Origin: Synergistaceae bacterium | GTDB taxonomy: Bacteria > Synergistota > Synergistia > Synergistales > Aminobacteriaceae | DNA: 7,591 bases | Direction of reading: 5' to 3' | Assembly: GCA_017427625.1 (NCBI GenBank) | Contig: JAFRSL010000074.1 | Span: 1-7,591 of the forward strand | In this document: positions 1-6,587 of the stretch, piece by piece | Layout of the letters: each line of letters opens with the position of its first letter | Position numbering within the stretch: the first letter of the stretch is position 1 | Made by a program: the position numbers and the translations under genes | Notes under the pieces: generated by a model | Seen by the model: the letters and a program-made list of their open reading frames with translations, nothing else | Told to the model about the DNA's origin: nothing | The model's database searches: none

Positions 1-253
1 CTGAAATTCCACTAATATGGCTAAACATTTCGATATCGTTGTAACCAAGACCTACGGAATAATCCCGATTCGCCCACAGAAGCCCGGTCATCTTGTCCAT
101 GAGGATATACTTGTTGTTCTTGAAGAAGTACCATCTCTGCGACTTTATCGCGTCAAGTATCCTGTTCCTGCCCTCGTCGCTGAGGGACTCAATCTCCGCA
201 AGTTCGGCCATGACATCATCGCGCTGTGCCGTAAGTTCAGAGAGTGTTGACAT
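1..253 (-). CDS. DUF1566-like hypothetical protein (N-terminal part)
   Basis: Reading the minus strand from an ATG at 253 gives 84 uninterrupted codons to the window edge, so only the N-terminus is present. The start is supported by an AAAGGAGA Shine-Dalgarno site at 261-268, 7 nt upstream, and a promoter further upstream. The protein begins MSTLSELTAQRDDVMAEL, a charged and probably helical stretch of about 35 residues. It then continues with RWYFFKNNKYILMDKMTGLL followed by WANRDY. The pattern of a Tyr-hydrophobic-x-Asp stretch followed by TGLLW resembles the start of DUF1566 (Lcl C-terminal-like) domains, which are often found in surface or hypothetical proteins. No signal peptide is visible. 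Function is unknown. The DUF1566 link is by motif resemblance only. Confidence 0.72.
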   Translation of the reverse strand, partial: MSTLSELTAQRDDVMAELAEIESLSDEGRNRILDAIKSQRWYFFKNNKYILMDKMTGLLWANRDYSVGLGYNDIEMFSHISGIS

Positions 254-285
254 GAATCATTCTCCTTTGCGTTGGAATGCTTGAT

Positions 286-313
286 ATTTTACACTAACGG
301 GGCGAGCCGTCAA
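286..313 (-). promoter_or_regulatory. Sigma-70-type promoter of the DUF1566-like gene
   Basis: On the minus strand, TTGACG (313-308; 5 of 6 to TTGACA) is followed after 16 bp by TAAAAT (291-286; 5 of 6 to TATAAT). Transcription would start near 279, about 25 nt before the start codon at 253. The -35 region lies in a sequence shared with the promoter at 787-816. Confidence 0.6.
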
Positions 314-324
314 ATGTAAATGGC
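307..324. repeat. Shared promoter-upstream element, copy 1
   Basis: CCGTCAAATGTAAATGGC on the plus strand matches the element at 810-827 at 16 of 18 positions. On the minus strand each copy contains the -35 hexamer TTGACG and about 11 bp upstream of it. The two flanking genes may therefore share a regulator or derive from a duplicated promoter. Confidence 0.55.
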
Positions 325-327
325 TGG

Positions 328-759
328 TTAGGCTTTCCCTTCTTTTCGGAATACTCTCATAACGAGGGATATTCCCTCAGCAAACGCACCAAAAAGTGCC
401 TTTATCCCCGCCACAATCTGAGGCATTGCGAACACCACAAGGATTATCGACAATAACCAGTAATCCCAGTGATACAATCCGGCTACATCGTGCTTCAGTC
501 CCTCAACGTCCCGCTGTAACTCCACAACCGCCGTCGTCAGAGTATCAAACTTAGAATCGATCTTCTCGAACTTGGCATCGATCTTCTCCTCGAACTTGTT
601 GATTCTGTCGTCGATCTTCTCTGCGAATGCGTTGAAGTCCTTCATCATCTGCACACGAAACTCCGCATTATCCGCCCGCATATCCGAAAGCTGTTTTTCC
701 GTCTGGGCAAAGTGTTCCCTCAGCAACGACTCAATCCTCGAAATATCTTCGCTCGCCAT
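328..759 (-). CDS. Small coiled-coil protein with one C-terminal membrane segment
   Basis: This 143-residue protein is unnamed. Residues 1-95 are rich in charged and heptad-spaced hydrophobic residues and should form a long coiled coil. Within it, residues 48-72 carry repeats of the form KIDxKF (KIDDRINKF, KIDAKFE, KIDSKFD). Residues about 99-121 (YWLLSIILVVF onward) form a single transmembrane helix, followed by an amphipathic stretch and a basic tail (RVFRKEGKA). The likely arrangement is a coiled coil tethered to the membrane by its C-terminal end. The layout resembles Bdr-like or DUF1640-like proteins, but I cannot assign a family. The start is set by GGGAGGA at 768-774, 8 nt before the ATG, and by a good promoter. 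It is followed by the DUF1566-like gene on the same strand, which has its own promoter. Function is unknown. Confidence 0.85.
   Translation of the reverse strand: MASEDISRIESLLREHFAQTEKQLSDMRADNAEFRVQMMKDFNAFAEKIDDRINKFEEKIDAKFEKIDSKFDTLTTAVVELQRDVEGLKHDVAGLYHWDYWLLSIILVVFAMPQIVAGIKALFGAFAEGISLVMRVFRKEGKA
557..621. repeat. Three identical 11-bp repeats inside the coiled-coil gene
   Basis: TCGATCTTCTC occurs at 557-567, 578-588 and 611-621, at offsets of 21 and 33 bp, both multiples of 3. On the coding strand each copy encodes the conserved EKID part of the heptad repeat. In-frame spacing means that gain or loss of a unit would change coiled-coil length without a frameshift. Confidence 0.7.
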
Positions 760-786
760 GATATAATTCCTCCCTTATCTTGTTTT

Positions 787-816
787 ATTATAATTATATA
801 TAATCTACACCGTCAA
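787..816 (-). promoter_or_regulatory. Sigma-70-type promoter of the coiled-coil gene
   Basis: On the minus strand, TTGACG (816-811) is separated by 18 bp from a perfect TATAAT (792-787). The predicted start near 780 leaves a leader of about 20 nt before the ATG at 759. The region around the -10 is strongly AT-rich. Confidence 0.65.
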
Positions 817-827
817 ATGCACATGGC
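810..827. repeat. Shared promoter-upstream element, copy 2
   Basis: CCGTCAAATGCACATGGC is the second copy of the 18-bp element at 307-324, with two mismatches. It occupies the same place relative to its -35 hexamer. Confidence 0.55.
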
Positions 828-907
828 ATACAAGAATGCCCCCGTACCTCCCGCAGCAACACATACTCAACGTAGGACGGCCTCAAAACATCAGGGCTGC
901 CTTTTCT

Positions 908-1801
908 TCACGCATACAACTTCCCGGCCTCAGCAATAAAATACCTCGCATACGCCGGAAGATAGCTCCCCTTCCTCATGGCCGCAACAAAATCACTGTA
1001 CACTCCCTCCCCGAAACTGTACGTGTCAATCTCAGGCTTCGGAGAGTGCCACCTCAAATGAGACTCGAATATAAATGACACTCCCCAGCCCTGCTCGGTC
1101 AATGAGATTACGGCGGGCATGTTGTTCGTCGTAATGGAGTTCGCAAAATCTATTCCTGCCTGCTTCAAGTAATGCCGCGAAATCTGCCCCGTTCTCTGTT
1201 CAGGCGACAACAGTATCAACCTCTCATCGCGTATCGCCGACAAGTCAAGTCTACCGTCAACAGATGAAGCCCTCGCCTTATGGTTGCGGCACGTGCAAAT
1301 CAGCAGTTCTTCAGGCGCAAGAGTCTCGTACTCAAGGTGAGGATTGAGCTTGTGGGGCTTGCTGTAGAACGCCAAATCTATATCACCGTCAACAAGTTTC
1401 ACGTCAATAGCCGCACTCGTTCCCTCAAAGATATTCACCTTAACATTCGGGTACTTCCTGTTGAACGCTGGAAGAGTCTTCGGAAGCATGAACGCACATC
1501 GCATGTTAGGAAGCCCGATATTCAGGACACCAACATTGCGTTTTATGATGTCGGAAAGTTCAGCGTCAAGGCTCGATTTAAGCTCAAGAATCTGATGCGC
1601 GTACTCAAGGTAACGCCTGCCTGCATACGTCGGAATATATTTCTTGTCGGCGCGGTCAAAAAGTTTCAGCCCTAACTCGTCCTCAAGTCCCGCAAGAAAT
1701 TTGCTCAGATTAGGCTGGCTGATATAGAGTGCTTCGGCAGCCCGTGTGATGTTCTGGTGCTTTGCTATTGCAGTTATGTATGAAAGCTCTCTGAAATCCA
1801 T
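908..1801 (-). CDS. LysR-type transcriptional regulator (downstream of the tandem pair)
   Basis: This 297-residue protein is full length for the LysR family. The N-terminal winged helix-turn-helix is clear: residues 18-40 (ITRAAEALYISQPNLS onward) hold the recognition helix, followed by LEDELGLKLFDR and a wing region. A linker helix spans about 62-88. The ligand-binding domain starts at about 91 (GVLNIGLPNM), with a typical inner segment DGDIDLAFYS at 138-147 and TEQGWGVSFI at 235-244. The effector is unknown. The gene starts 6 bp after the stop of the upstream LysR gene. Its G-rich ribosome site (1812-1817) lies inside the last codons of that gene, so the two are probably co-transcribed and translationally coupled. 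The ORF ends at 908 and I see no convincing terminator after it. Confidence 0.95.
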   Translation of the reverse strand: MDFRELSYITAIAKHQNITRAAEALYISQPNLSKFLAGLEDELGLKLFDRADKKYIPTYAGRRYLEYAHQILELKSSLDAELSDIIKRNVGVLNIGLPNMRCAFMLPKTLPAFNRKYPNVKVNIFEGTSAAIDVKLVDGDIDLAFYSKPHKLNPHLEYETLAPEELLICTCRNHKARASSVDGRLDLSAIRDERLILLSPEQRTGQISRHYLKQAGIDFANSITTNNMPAVISLTEQGWGVSFIFESHLRWHSPKPEIDTYSFGEGVYSDFVAAMRKGSYLPAYARYFIAEAGKLYA

Positions 1802-1807
1802 AAAGTA

Positions 1808-2683
1808 TTATCCCCCCAATCGTGTTTCGGCCATGCTTTTAACAGGTAATTTCGCAAAAACAGGCTTAAATTTTTCACGGTCAGAAATGCGGCATACGCA
1901 CCAATAATCTGCGCTGAACTCGGAGTCAAGTATCGGAATACTGACTCTTCCTGCTATTTTTTCTCCGCGCTGAAGATAGAAACTTGACGTGAAAACAGGA
2001 AAAGCAGAGGCATCGGCTATCTCTGTGAACACATCAAAATCATTCTGCAACAAAAACTTTGAGTCCGGCATCTTCTCAGCGCATAAGTCATGCCAGAAGC
2101 CAATCGCCGAATAAAGCAGCATTGTCTGACCGTTTAACTCGTCGGGATATATTCCTTCACGCGAAGACAAAGAGTGCTCCGGCGGAAGGGAGATATATAT
2201 CTGTTCATGTCCGCAATGCTTGCAGTATAACTTTTCGTCATGAGGCTGTTCATGAAGCACTACAAGCTGATAAATTCCGTCATATAATCCCTCTAGGAGC
2301 TGGGTGTCAGATTTCAGTTCTGAGTTTATGTTCATTTCAGGATAAAGCGTAGATATTAGGGCAATCATTTCACGGTACGGAACTGAGGCGCAACACCCGA
2401 TTGAAATTGTGTGCTGGCTTCGTTCAAAGAATCTTACCTTGTCGACCATGCTGTCCATGTCCTGCAAAATCAATCCTGCCAATTCAGCGGCTAATATTCC
2501 TGACTGATTCAGAGTGATTTTATTCTTTCTGCGCTCGAAAAGCCTGACCTTGAAAACGTCCTCTAATTTCTGCATCGAACGGCTCAATGCCGGCTGTGAT
2601 ACATATAATTCTTGCGAGGCAGCTGTCAAAGTTCCGCAGCGGGCAAAAGTTACAAGGCATTTAAGCAAATACGTATCAATCAT
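1808..2683 (-). CDS. LysR-type transcriptional regulator with a Cys/His cluster
   Basis: This 291-residue protein has the LysR fold layout. The helix-turn-helix lies at residues 18-41 (TLTAASQELYVSQPALSRS), followed by a linker helix and an effector domain from about 92. The ATG at 2683 is favoured because AGGTGA at 2692-2697 sits 8 nt upstream; the ATG at 2690 is in another frame and stops at once. The effector domain carries C154-K-H156-C157-G-H159, plus C97-C98 and C262-V-C264. This is unusual for the family and could bind metal or sense redox state, which is inference. It is first in a two-gene regulator operon and diverges from the exported hydrolase gene, the usual arrangement for a LysR protein controlling its neighbour. 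It resembles the downstream LysR only in the DNA-binding domain, so this is not a recent duplication. Confidence 0.95.
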   Translation of the reverse strand: MIDTYLLKCLVTFARCGTLTAASQELYVSQPALSRSMQKLEDVFKVRLFERRKNKITLNQSGILAAELAGLILQDMDSMVDKVRFFERSQHTISIGCCASVPYREMIALISTLYPEMNINSELKSDTQLLEGLYDGIYQLVVLHEQPHDEKLYCKHCGHEQIYISLPPEHSLSSREGIYPDELNGQTMLLYSAIGFWHDLCAEKMPDSKFLLQNDFDVFTEIADASAFPVFTSSFYLQRGEKIAGRVSIPILDSEFSADYWCVCRISDREKFKPVFAKLPVKSMAETRLGG

Positions 2684-2710
2684 TTTTCATATCACCTGCT
2701 ATCTCATCAA

Positions 2711-2727
2711 TATAAGTCCAAGTTATA
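2711..2727. promoter_or_regulatory. Candidate LysR operator (T-N11-A dyad)
   Basis: TATAAGTCCAAGTTATA has perfect 5-bp arms (TATAA / TTATA) around a 7-bp centre, with one more symmetric T-A pair inside. It satisfies the LysR box rule T-N11-A (T2713, A2725). It lies 28 bp upstream of the LysR start and upstream of the hydrolase promoter, where a regulator of both genes would bind. A second imperfect dyad, GTTATACTAGCTTAAC (2722-2737), overlaps its right arm. Confidence 0.45.
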
Positions 2728-2746
2728 CTAGCTTAACGTTTCGGCA

Positions 2747-2776
2747 TTGTACTTCCAGGATTACTTTTTGTAAAAT
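2747..2776 (+). promoter_or_regulatory. Candidate promoter of the exported hydrolase
   Basis: TTGTAC (2747-2752) is followed after 18 bp by TAAAAT (2771-2776). The -35 is poor (3 of 6), as expected for an activator-dependent promoter. The candidate LysR box sits 20 bp upstream of it. No equally good minus-strand promoter is apparent, though TATAAC and TATATT in this region could serve as -10 elements for the regulator operon. Confidence 0.4.
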
Positions 2777-2812
2777 TTCTGTCATCTTGAACCACAAAAA
2801 AGGAGCAATAAC

Positions 2813-3916
2813 ATGAAGAAAACAGTTTCTATAGTTCTCGCCGGCGCATCATTATTATCAATGGTAATAGCATACGGCAGCGGCATAATGGCATCAAAGG
2901 CAGAAGGTGCAGAAGCGACTCAGATTGCGGCACATATGGAAGCATTGCACCTGACAACAGAATGGGATAAGACGTTCCCCAAAAGCGACAAGGTTGACCA
3001 CAGGAAGGTAACATTCATTAACCGTTTCGGCATCACGCTTGCGGCAGACCTCTACACTCCGAAGAATGCAAGCGGGAAACTTGCGGCACTGGCAGTATGC
3101 GGCCCGTTCGGCGCGGTCAAAGAGCAGTCCAGCGGAATATACGCTCAGGCAATGGCAGAGCGCGGCTTCATCACCCTTGCCGTTGACCCTGCATTCACTG
3201 GAGAGAGCGGTGGCTGGCCTCGTAACGTTGCATGTCCCGACATCTGTACTGAGGATTTCGGCGCGGCGGTTGACTTCCTTTCTGTTCAGGACAATGTAGA
3301 CCCTGAGAGGATCGGCATCATCGGTGTCTGTGCCTATGGCGGATTTGCTCTGAATGCGGCGATTATCGACACCCGTGTTAAGGCGACCGTTGCAAGCACC
3401 ATGTATGACCTGTCGCGTATGCTTGCCAACGGTAATCTTGGCGATGCCGACAGCAAGGAAGCTCGTGATGCCCAGCGCAAAAAGATGAGCGCACAACGCA
3501 CTGAAGACTTCCGTAACGGTGATTTCGCTTATCTTGGCGGAGTTCCTGATGAAGTCCCTGCTTCAACACCGGCACATTTCCGTCAGAAATTGCAGAACAC
3601 CATCAACTACTACAGGAAGAGGGGCTATCACCCGCGAAGCCTTAACAGCAACGGAGGCTCAACAAGCACTTACGCTCTCTCATTCATCAACGCCCCAATT
3701 CTTCATTACCTGAATGAGCTTGACAGCGCGGCAATGGTCGTAATCGGAGAGAAAGCACTCAACAAGTTCTACAGCGATGAGGCATACGCTCAGATGAAGG
3801 GCGACAACAAGAGCCTGCTGGTTATCCCCGACGCGGTACACATTGACCTGTACGACAACACAGATGTGATACCGTTCGACAAGATGGCAGACTTCTTCAA
3901 CGAGTACCTGAAGTAA
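2813..3916 (+). CDS. Exported alpha/beta hydrolase with cysteine nucleophile
   Basis: This 367-residue protein begins with a signal peptide: MKK, a hydrophobic core at 5-20, and possible cleavage after A30 (ASKA). It is expected in the periplasm or held at the envelope. The mature part has the alpha/beta-hydrolase order: an early beta-sheet region (VTFINRFGITLAADLYTP, 66-83), the oxyanion region around CGPFGAVKEQ (96-105), the nucleophile elbow G171-V-C173-A-Y-G-G177, an acidic residue on a late strand (D304 or E313 are candidates), and H343 in IPDAVHIDLYD. The cysteine at the elbow recalls dienelactone hydrolase and YcjY-like proteins rather than serine esterases. The substrate is unknown; an ester, lactone or peptide bond is possible. 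AAGGAG lies 7 nt before the ATG. It diverges from the LysR pair and is closed by a terminator, so it forms a single-gene unit. Confidence 0.92.
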   Translation: MKKTVSIVLAGASLLSMVIAYGSGIMASKAEGAEATQIAAHMEALHLTTEWDKTFPKSDKVDHRKVTFINRFGITLAADLYTPKNASGKLAALAVCGPFGAVKEQSSGIYAQAMAERGFITLAVDPAFTGESGGWPRNVACPDICTEDFGAAVDFLSVQDNVDPERIGIIGVCAYGGFALNAAIIDTRVKATVASTMYDLSRMLANGNLGDADSKEARDAQRKKMSAQRTEDFRNGDFAYLGGVPDEVPASTPAHFRQKLQNTINYYRKRGYHPRSLNSNGGSTSTYALSFINAPILHYLNELDSAAMVVIGEKALNKFYSDEAYAQMKGDNKSLLVIPDAVHIDLYDNTDVIPFDKMADFFNEYLK

Positions 3917-3942
3917 GACAAGGCAGCGAAACAAAATCTGAG

Positions 3943-3980
3943 GCTGTCGGAGTTAATCACCTGTCTCCGGCAGCTTTTCT
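3943..3980 (+). terminator. Rho-independent terminator after the hydrolase gene
   Basis: GCTGTCGGAG (3943-3952) pairs with CTCCGGCAGC (3965-3974) over 10 bp with one G-U pair, around a 12-nt loop. It is followed by TTTTCT. It lies 26 bp after the hydrolase stop codon. Confidence 0.85.
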
Positions 3981-4026
3981 GTATATTCCGCAGAGCGAGA
4001 TAGCTTTCATATATCATTCTTCAAAG

Positions 4027-4064
4027 TTATATATTTGATAAATAATATATATTTTACGAATAAT
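4027..4064 (+). promoter_or_regulatory. AT-rich promoter and possible operator of the prpF-permease operon
   Basis: TTGATA (4035-4040; 5 of 6) is followed after 18 bp by AATAAT (4059-4064; 5 of 6), about 70 bp before the PrpF-type start. Two overlapping dyads cover the -35: TTAT-N7-ATAA (4027-4041) and TATTTGATAAATA (4032-4044). Both fit T-N11-A. Because the stretch is nearly all A and T, such dyads can arise by chance, so the operator part is tentative. Confidence 0.4.
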
Positions 4065-4132
4065 CCTGTCAATGATATTCTTTCCCCATCAATTTCAAGA
4101 CAACAAATTCACGTATATGGAGGGTAAAAGCA

Positions 4133-5278
4133 ATGACAGTGAAGAAGTTACCTGTAACAATAATGAGAGGCGGAACAAGCAAAGGAGTTTACATTCTCGA
4201 AGACGACATGCCCGCAAACCATGACGAATGGGAGCCGTTACTTCTCAGGCTCATGGGAAGCCCAGACGCAAAGCAGATTGACGGTCTCGGCGGATCGTAC
4301 TCCGTAACAAGCAAGGTCGCAATCATCAAGAAGTCCAGCAATCCGGAGGCTGATGTTGATTACACTTTCGCACAGGTCAGCGTCGACAAGCCGCTAGTCA
4401 GCTACAAGGGCAACTGCGGAAACATCTCCTCAGGTGTCGGTCCTTTTGCGATTGAGAAGGGACTCGTTGAGGCAAAGGACGGAACAACAAGCGTCCGAAT
4501 CTTCAACACGAACACCCAGAAAATCATTGAGGCCGACGTTAAGACTCCCGGCGGTGAGGTTGCATACTCAGGCGACTTTGCGATTGCCGGCGTTCCCGGA
4601 ACAGCATCGCCCGTTAAGCTGAAGTTCGTTCGTCCTTCAGGCACATTGGGGAAGGGTCTTCTGCCGACAGGAAATGTTGTTGACACTCTCGATGTTCCCG
4701 GCTTCGGAAGTGTTGATGTCTCGATCGTCGATGCAGCTAACCCGCTTGTATTCGTCAAGGCTGCTGATATAGGTCTGACTGGCAAGGAGCTTCCCGATGA
4801 ACTCAATGCAAAGCCCGAAATGTTAGACCTCCTCGAAAAGATTAGAGGCCTCGCCGCGCAAAGACTCGGCCTCATCAATGACTACACGAAATCAGCTTGG
4901 GAAACTCCCGGAATCCCGAAGATGACATTCGTAGCAAATCCCGACAACTATACCACATCGGACGGAAAAGAAATCGCAAAAGAGAATATAGACCTCCTCT
5001 CACGAATGATGTCGATGCAGAAGCCCCACCCTTCCTACGCAATGACGGGCGCAATGTGTACAGCAGCAGCGGCAGTAACGCCCGGCTCAATCGTGAATCA
5101 AGTTCTCGCTCCGAACGCTGACACTCAGTTCATCAGAATTGGACACCCAGCAGGAATACTCGAATGCGGTGCGGACTTCAGGGTTGAGGACGGAAAGAGT
5201 GTGCCGGAAATTGATGATACTTTCGGTTTCAGAACCGCCAATTTCATCATGGACGGCATCGCAAGAATAAGGCTGTAG
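4133..5278 (+). CDS. PrpF-family isomerase (methylitaconate / oxalomesaconate / aconitate isomerase type)
   Basis: This cytoplasmic protein has 381 residues, the usual length for the PrpF family. Family enzymes move a C=C double bond in unsaturated di- or tricarboxylates: the aconitate isomerase PrpF, methylitaconate delta-isomerase Mii, and 4-oxalomesaconate tautomerase GalD. Visible signatures are R12-G-G-T-S16-K-G18 near the start, D50-G-L-G-G54, S60-K61, N94-C95-G-N97 followed by SSGVGPFAIEKGL, and a C-terminal counterpart IGHPAG (336-341) with C345. The pattern reflects the two-domain, diaminopimelate-epimerase-like fold with a Lys and a Cys near the active site. Here K61 and C95 are the likely equivalents. 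GGAGGG at 4119-4124 is 8 nt before the ATG. A permease gene follows after 23 bp. The exact substrate cannot be told from the sequence, so no gene symbol is given. Confidence 0.93.
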   Translation: MTVKKLPVTIMRGGTSKGVYILEDDMPANHDEWEPLLLRLMGSPDAKQIDGLGGSYSVTSKVAIIKKSSNPEADVDYTFAQVSVDKPLVSYKGNCGNISSGVGPFAIEKGLVEAKDGTTSVRIFNTNTQKIIEADVKTPGGEVAYSGDFAIAGVPGTASPVKLKFVRPSGTLGKGLLPTGNVVDTLDVPGFGSVDVSIVDAANPLVFVKAADIGLTGKELPDELNAKPEMLDLLEKIRGLAAQRLGLINDYTKSAWETPGIPKMTFVANPDNYTTSDGKEIAKENIDLLSRMMSMQKPHPSYAMTGAMCTAAAAVTPGSIVNQVLAPNADTQFIRIGHPAGILECGADFRVEDGKSVPEIDDTFGFRTANFIMDGIARIRL

Positions 5279-5301
5279 AAAATCAAAGGGGGTAAAATAC
5301 A

Positions 5302-6567
5302 ATGCAGGAATATTTGCCGATAATATCGCTTCTCGTTCTGGTAGTTGTCGTAGCAATAGGCTTCATCAAGAAGATCAATCTCGGTTTCTTCGCGCTTGGG
5401 GCAGCGTTCGTTCTCGGAACTGTCGGAGGAATGAAAGCATCACAGATTACCGCAGGCTTCAGCTCGTCAATGTTCGTTACGCTCGTAGGTGTTACGTTCA
5501 TGTTCGGAATGGCATCGCAGAACGGGACGCTTGAGCTTTTCTCGAAGAAAGTCGTCGCCCTCGTCGGAAAGCACACTGTACTCATTCCCATACTGATGTT
5601 CGTACTCTCAGCGTTCATCTCGGCAATCGGGCCGGGTCATATCGCAGCCGGAATCCTAATGACAACGTTCGCAATGTACTTGGCCTTTGCGATGGACATC
5701 AACCCTATGGCGACATCACTCTACGCGAAACTCGGAGCAAACGCGGGCTGTGCGTCAACGTTATCACTCACAGGAATCCTCGCCGCACAGCTCTCAAATC
5801 CTATGGGATACTCAGGCTTCGGTCTTCACTTGTTCCTGTCAACATTGCTTTCGGGGTTCGTTTTCACGCTCGTGGTCTACATACTCTACAAGGGCTACGC
5901 GGTCAAAGCTGACAACCCGCTGAAGTGGTCGGACATTCCAAAGTTCAACCGTGAGCAGAGAATCACAATCGCTGTAATCATCGTCGTCGTAATCTGCTGC
6001 ATAGGCTTCAAGCTGGACACGGGACTGTTCGCGTTCCTCGCGGCAAGCGTCCTCATTCTCACGGGCTGTGCTGACGAGAAGAAGGCCATCAAAGGAATCC
6101 CTTGGGGAACTCTGGTATTCATCTGCGGCGTTGGAGCTTTGGTGAACGTCATCAACAAGCTCGGCGGTATCAAGCTGGTCTCGGATTACCTCTCAAGCCT
6201 AATGACTGCGGACAGTGCGGTCGCAATAATGTCGGCAAGTTCAGGAATACTCTCATGGGTAAGCTCGACGACGGGAGTGGTAATGCCCGCACTCCTTCCC
6301 ATTGCGGACAACGTTGCACACACTTTCGGGGTAAGCTATGTTGAATTGATGTCGGCGATAATCGCAACGTCATTCGCGGCGGCAATAAGCCCTCTTTCAA
6401 CCGGCGGAGCAATCATAATGTCGTCATACAGCGCGAGCAAAGAAACGACAACCGAAGAGATGAACAACATGTTCAAGACACTGTTCCTTCTGAGCGTGGC
6501 AAACGTTTTGATCAACGTGTTAATGTCGTGGCTCGGAGTATTCAATCTCGGTCATCTGTTCTACTAG
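5302..6567 (+). CDS. MatC/SLC13-like carboxylate permease
   Basis: This 421-residue integral membrane protein has about 11-12 hydrophobic segments, for example near 4-22, 26-44, 53-71, 93-130, 172-197, 221-256, 267-283, 325-340, 345-375 and 391-415. Its two halves are joined by a polar cytoplasmic loop (about 198-220). It looks like a member of the ion-transporter superfamily, dicarboxylate carrier MatC / SLC13 type. Re-entrant-loop signatures are AGCASTLSLTG (148-158) in the first half and ISPLSTGGA (362-370) in the second; these would hold the substrate carboxylates and a coupling cation. GGGGG at 5288-5292 lies 9 nt before the ATG. It starts 23 bp after the isomerase gene and ends at a terminator, so the two form an operon. 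It probably supplies the isomerase with its organic acid. Substrate and coupling ion are inferred from family only. Confidence 0.9.
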   Translation: MQEYLPIISLLVLVVVVAIGFIKKINLGFFALGAAFVLGTVGGMKASQITAGFSSSMFVTLVGVTFMFGMASQNGTLELFSKKVVALVGKHTVLIPILMFVLSAFISAIGPGHIAAGILMTTFAMYLAFAMDINPMATSLYAKLGANAGCASTLSLTGILAAQLSNPMGYSGFGLHLFLSTLLSGFVFTLVVYILYKGYAVKADNPLKWSDIPKFNREQRITIAVIIVVVICCIGFKLDTGLFAFLAASVLILTGCADEKKAIKGIPWGTLVFICGVGALVNVINKLGGIKLVSDYLSSLMTADSAVAIMSASSGILSWVSSTTGVVMPALLPIADNVAHTFGVSYVELMSAIIATSFAAAISPLSTGGAIIMSSYSASKETTTEEMNNMFKTLFLLSVANVLINVLMSWLGVFNLGHLFY

Positions 6568-6587
6568 TTCACTCCTCATATAGACTC

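Noticed and set aside
17..250. Plus-strand 77-codon ORF
   Set aside because: It is antisense to the minus-strand DUF1566-like frame, which has a ribosome site, a promoter and a recognisable motif. The plus ORF has none of these.
825..840. GGCAT / ATGCC hairpin upstream of the coiled-coil gene
   Set aside because: Only a 5-bp stem with no T-run on either strand. It could be chance, and it is too short to call a terminator or an operator.
836..907. Possible terminator after the downstream LysR gene
   Set aside because: GGC-rich segments near 880-900 do not form a continuous stem and there is no T-run on the minus strand, so no terminator was called.
1280..1675. Plus-strand 131-codon ORF
   Set aside because: It lies wholly inside the downstream LysR gene on the opposite strand, shows no family features, and is basic and low in structure, as expected for a shadow frame.
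2894..3496. Minus-strand 200-codon ORF
   Set aside because: Antisense to the exported hydrolase, whose frame has clear catalytic motifs and a signal peptide. The antisense translation is Cys/Arg-rich with no recognisable domain.
4402..4878. Minus-strand 158-codon ORF
   Set aside because: Antisense to the PrpF-type gene. The Ser/Pro-rich translation is typical of reverse frames in this base composition.
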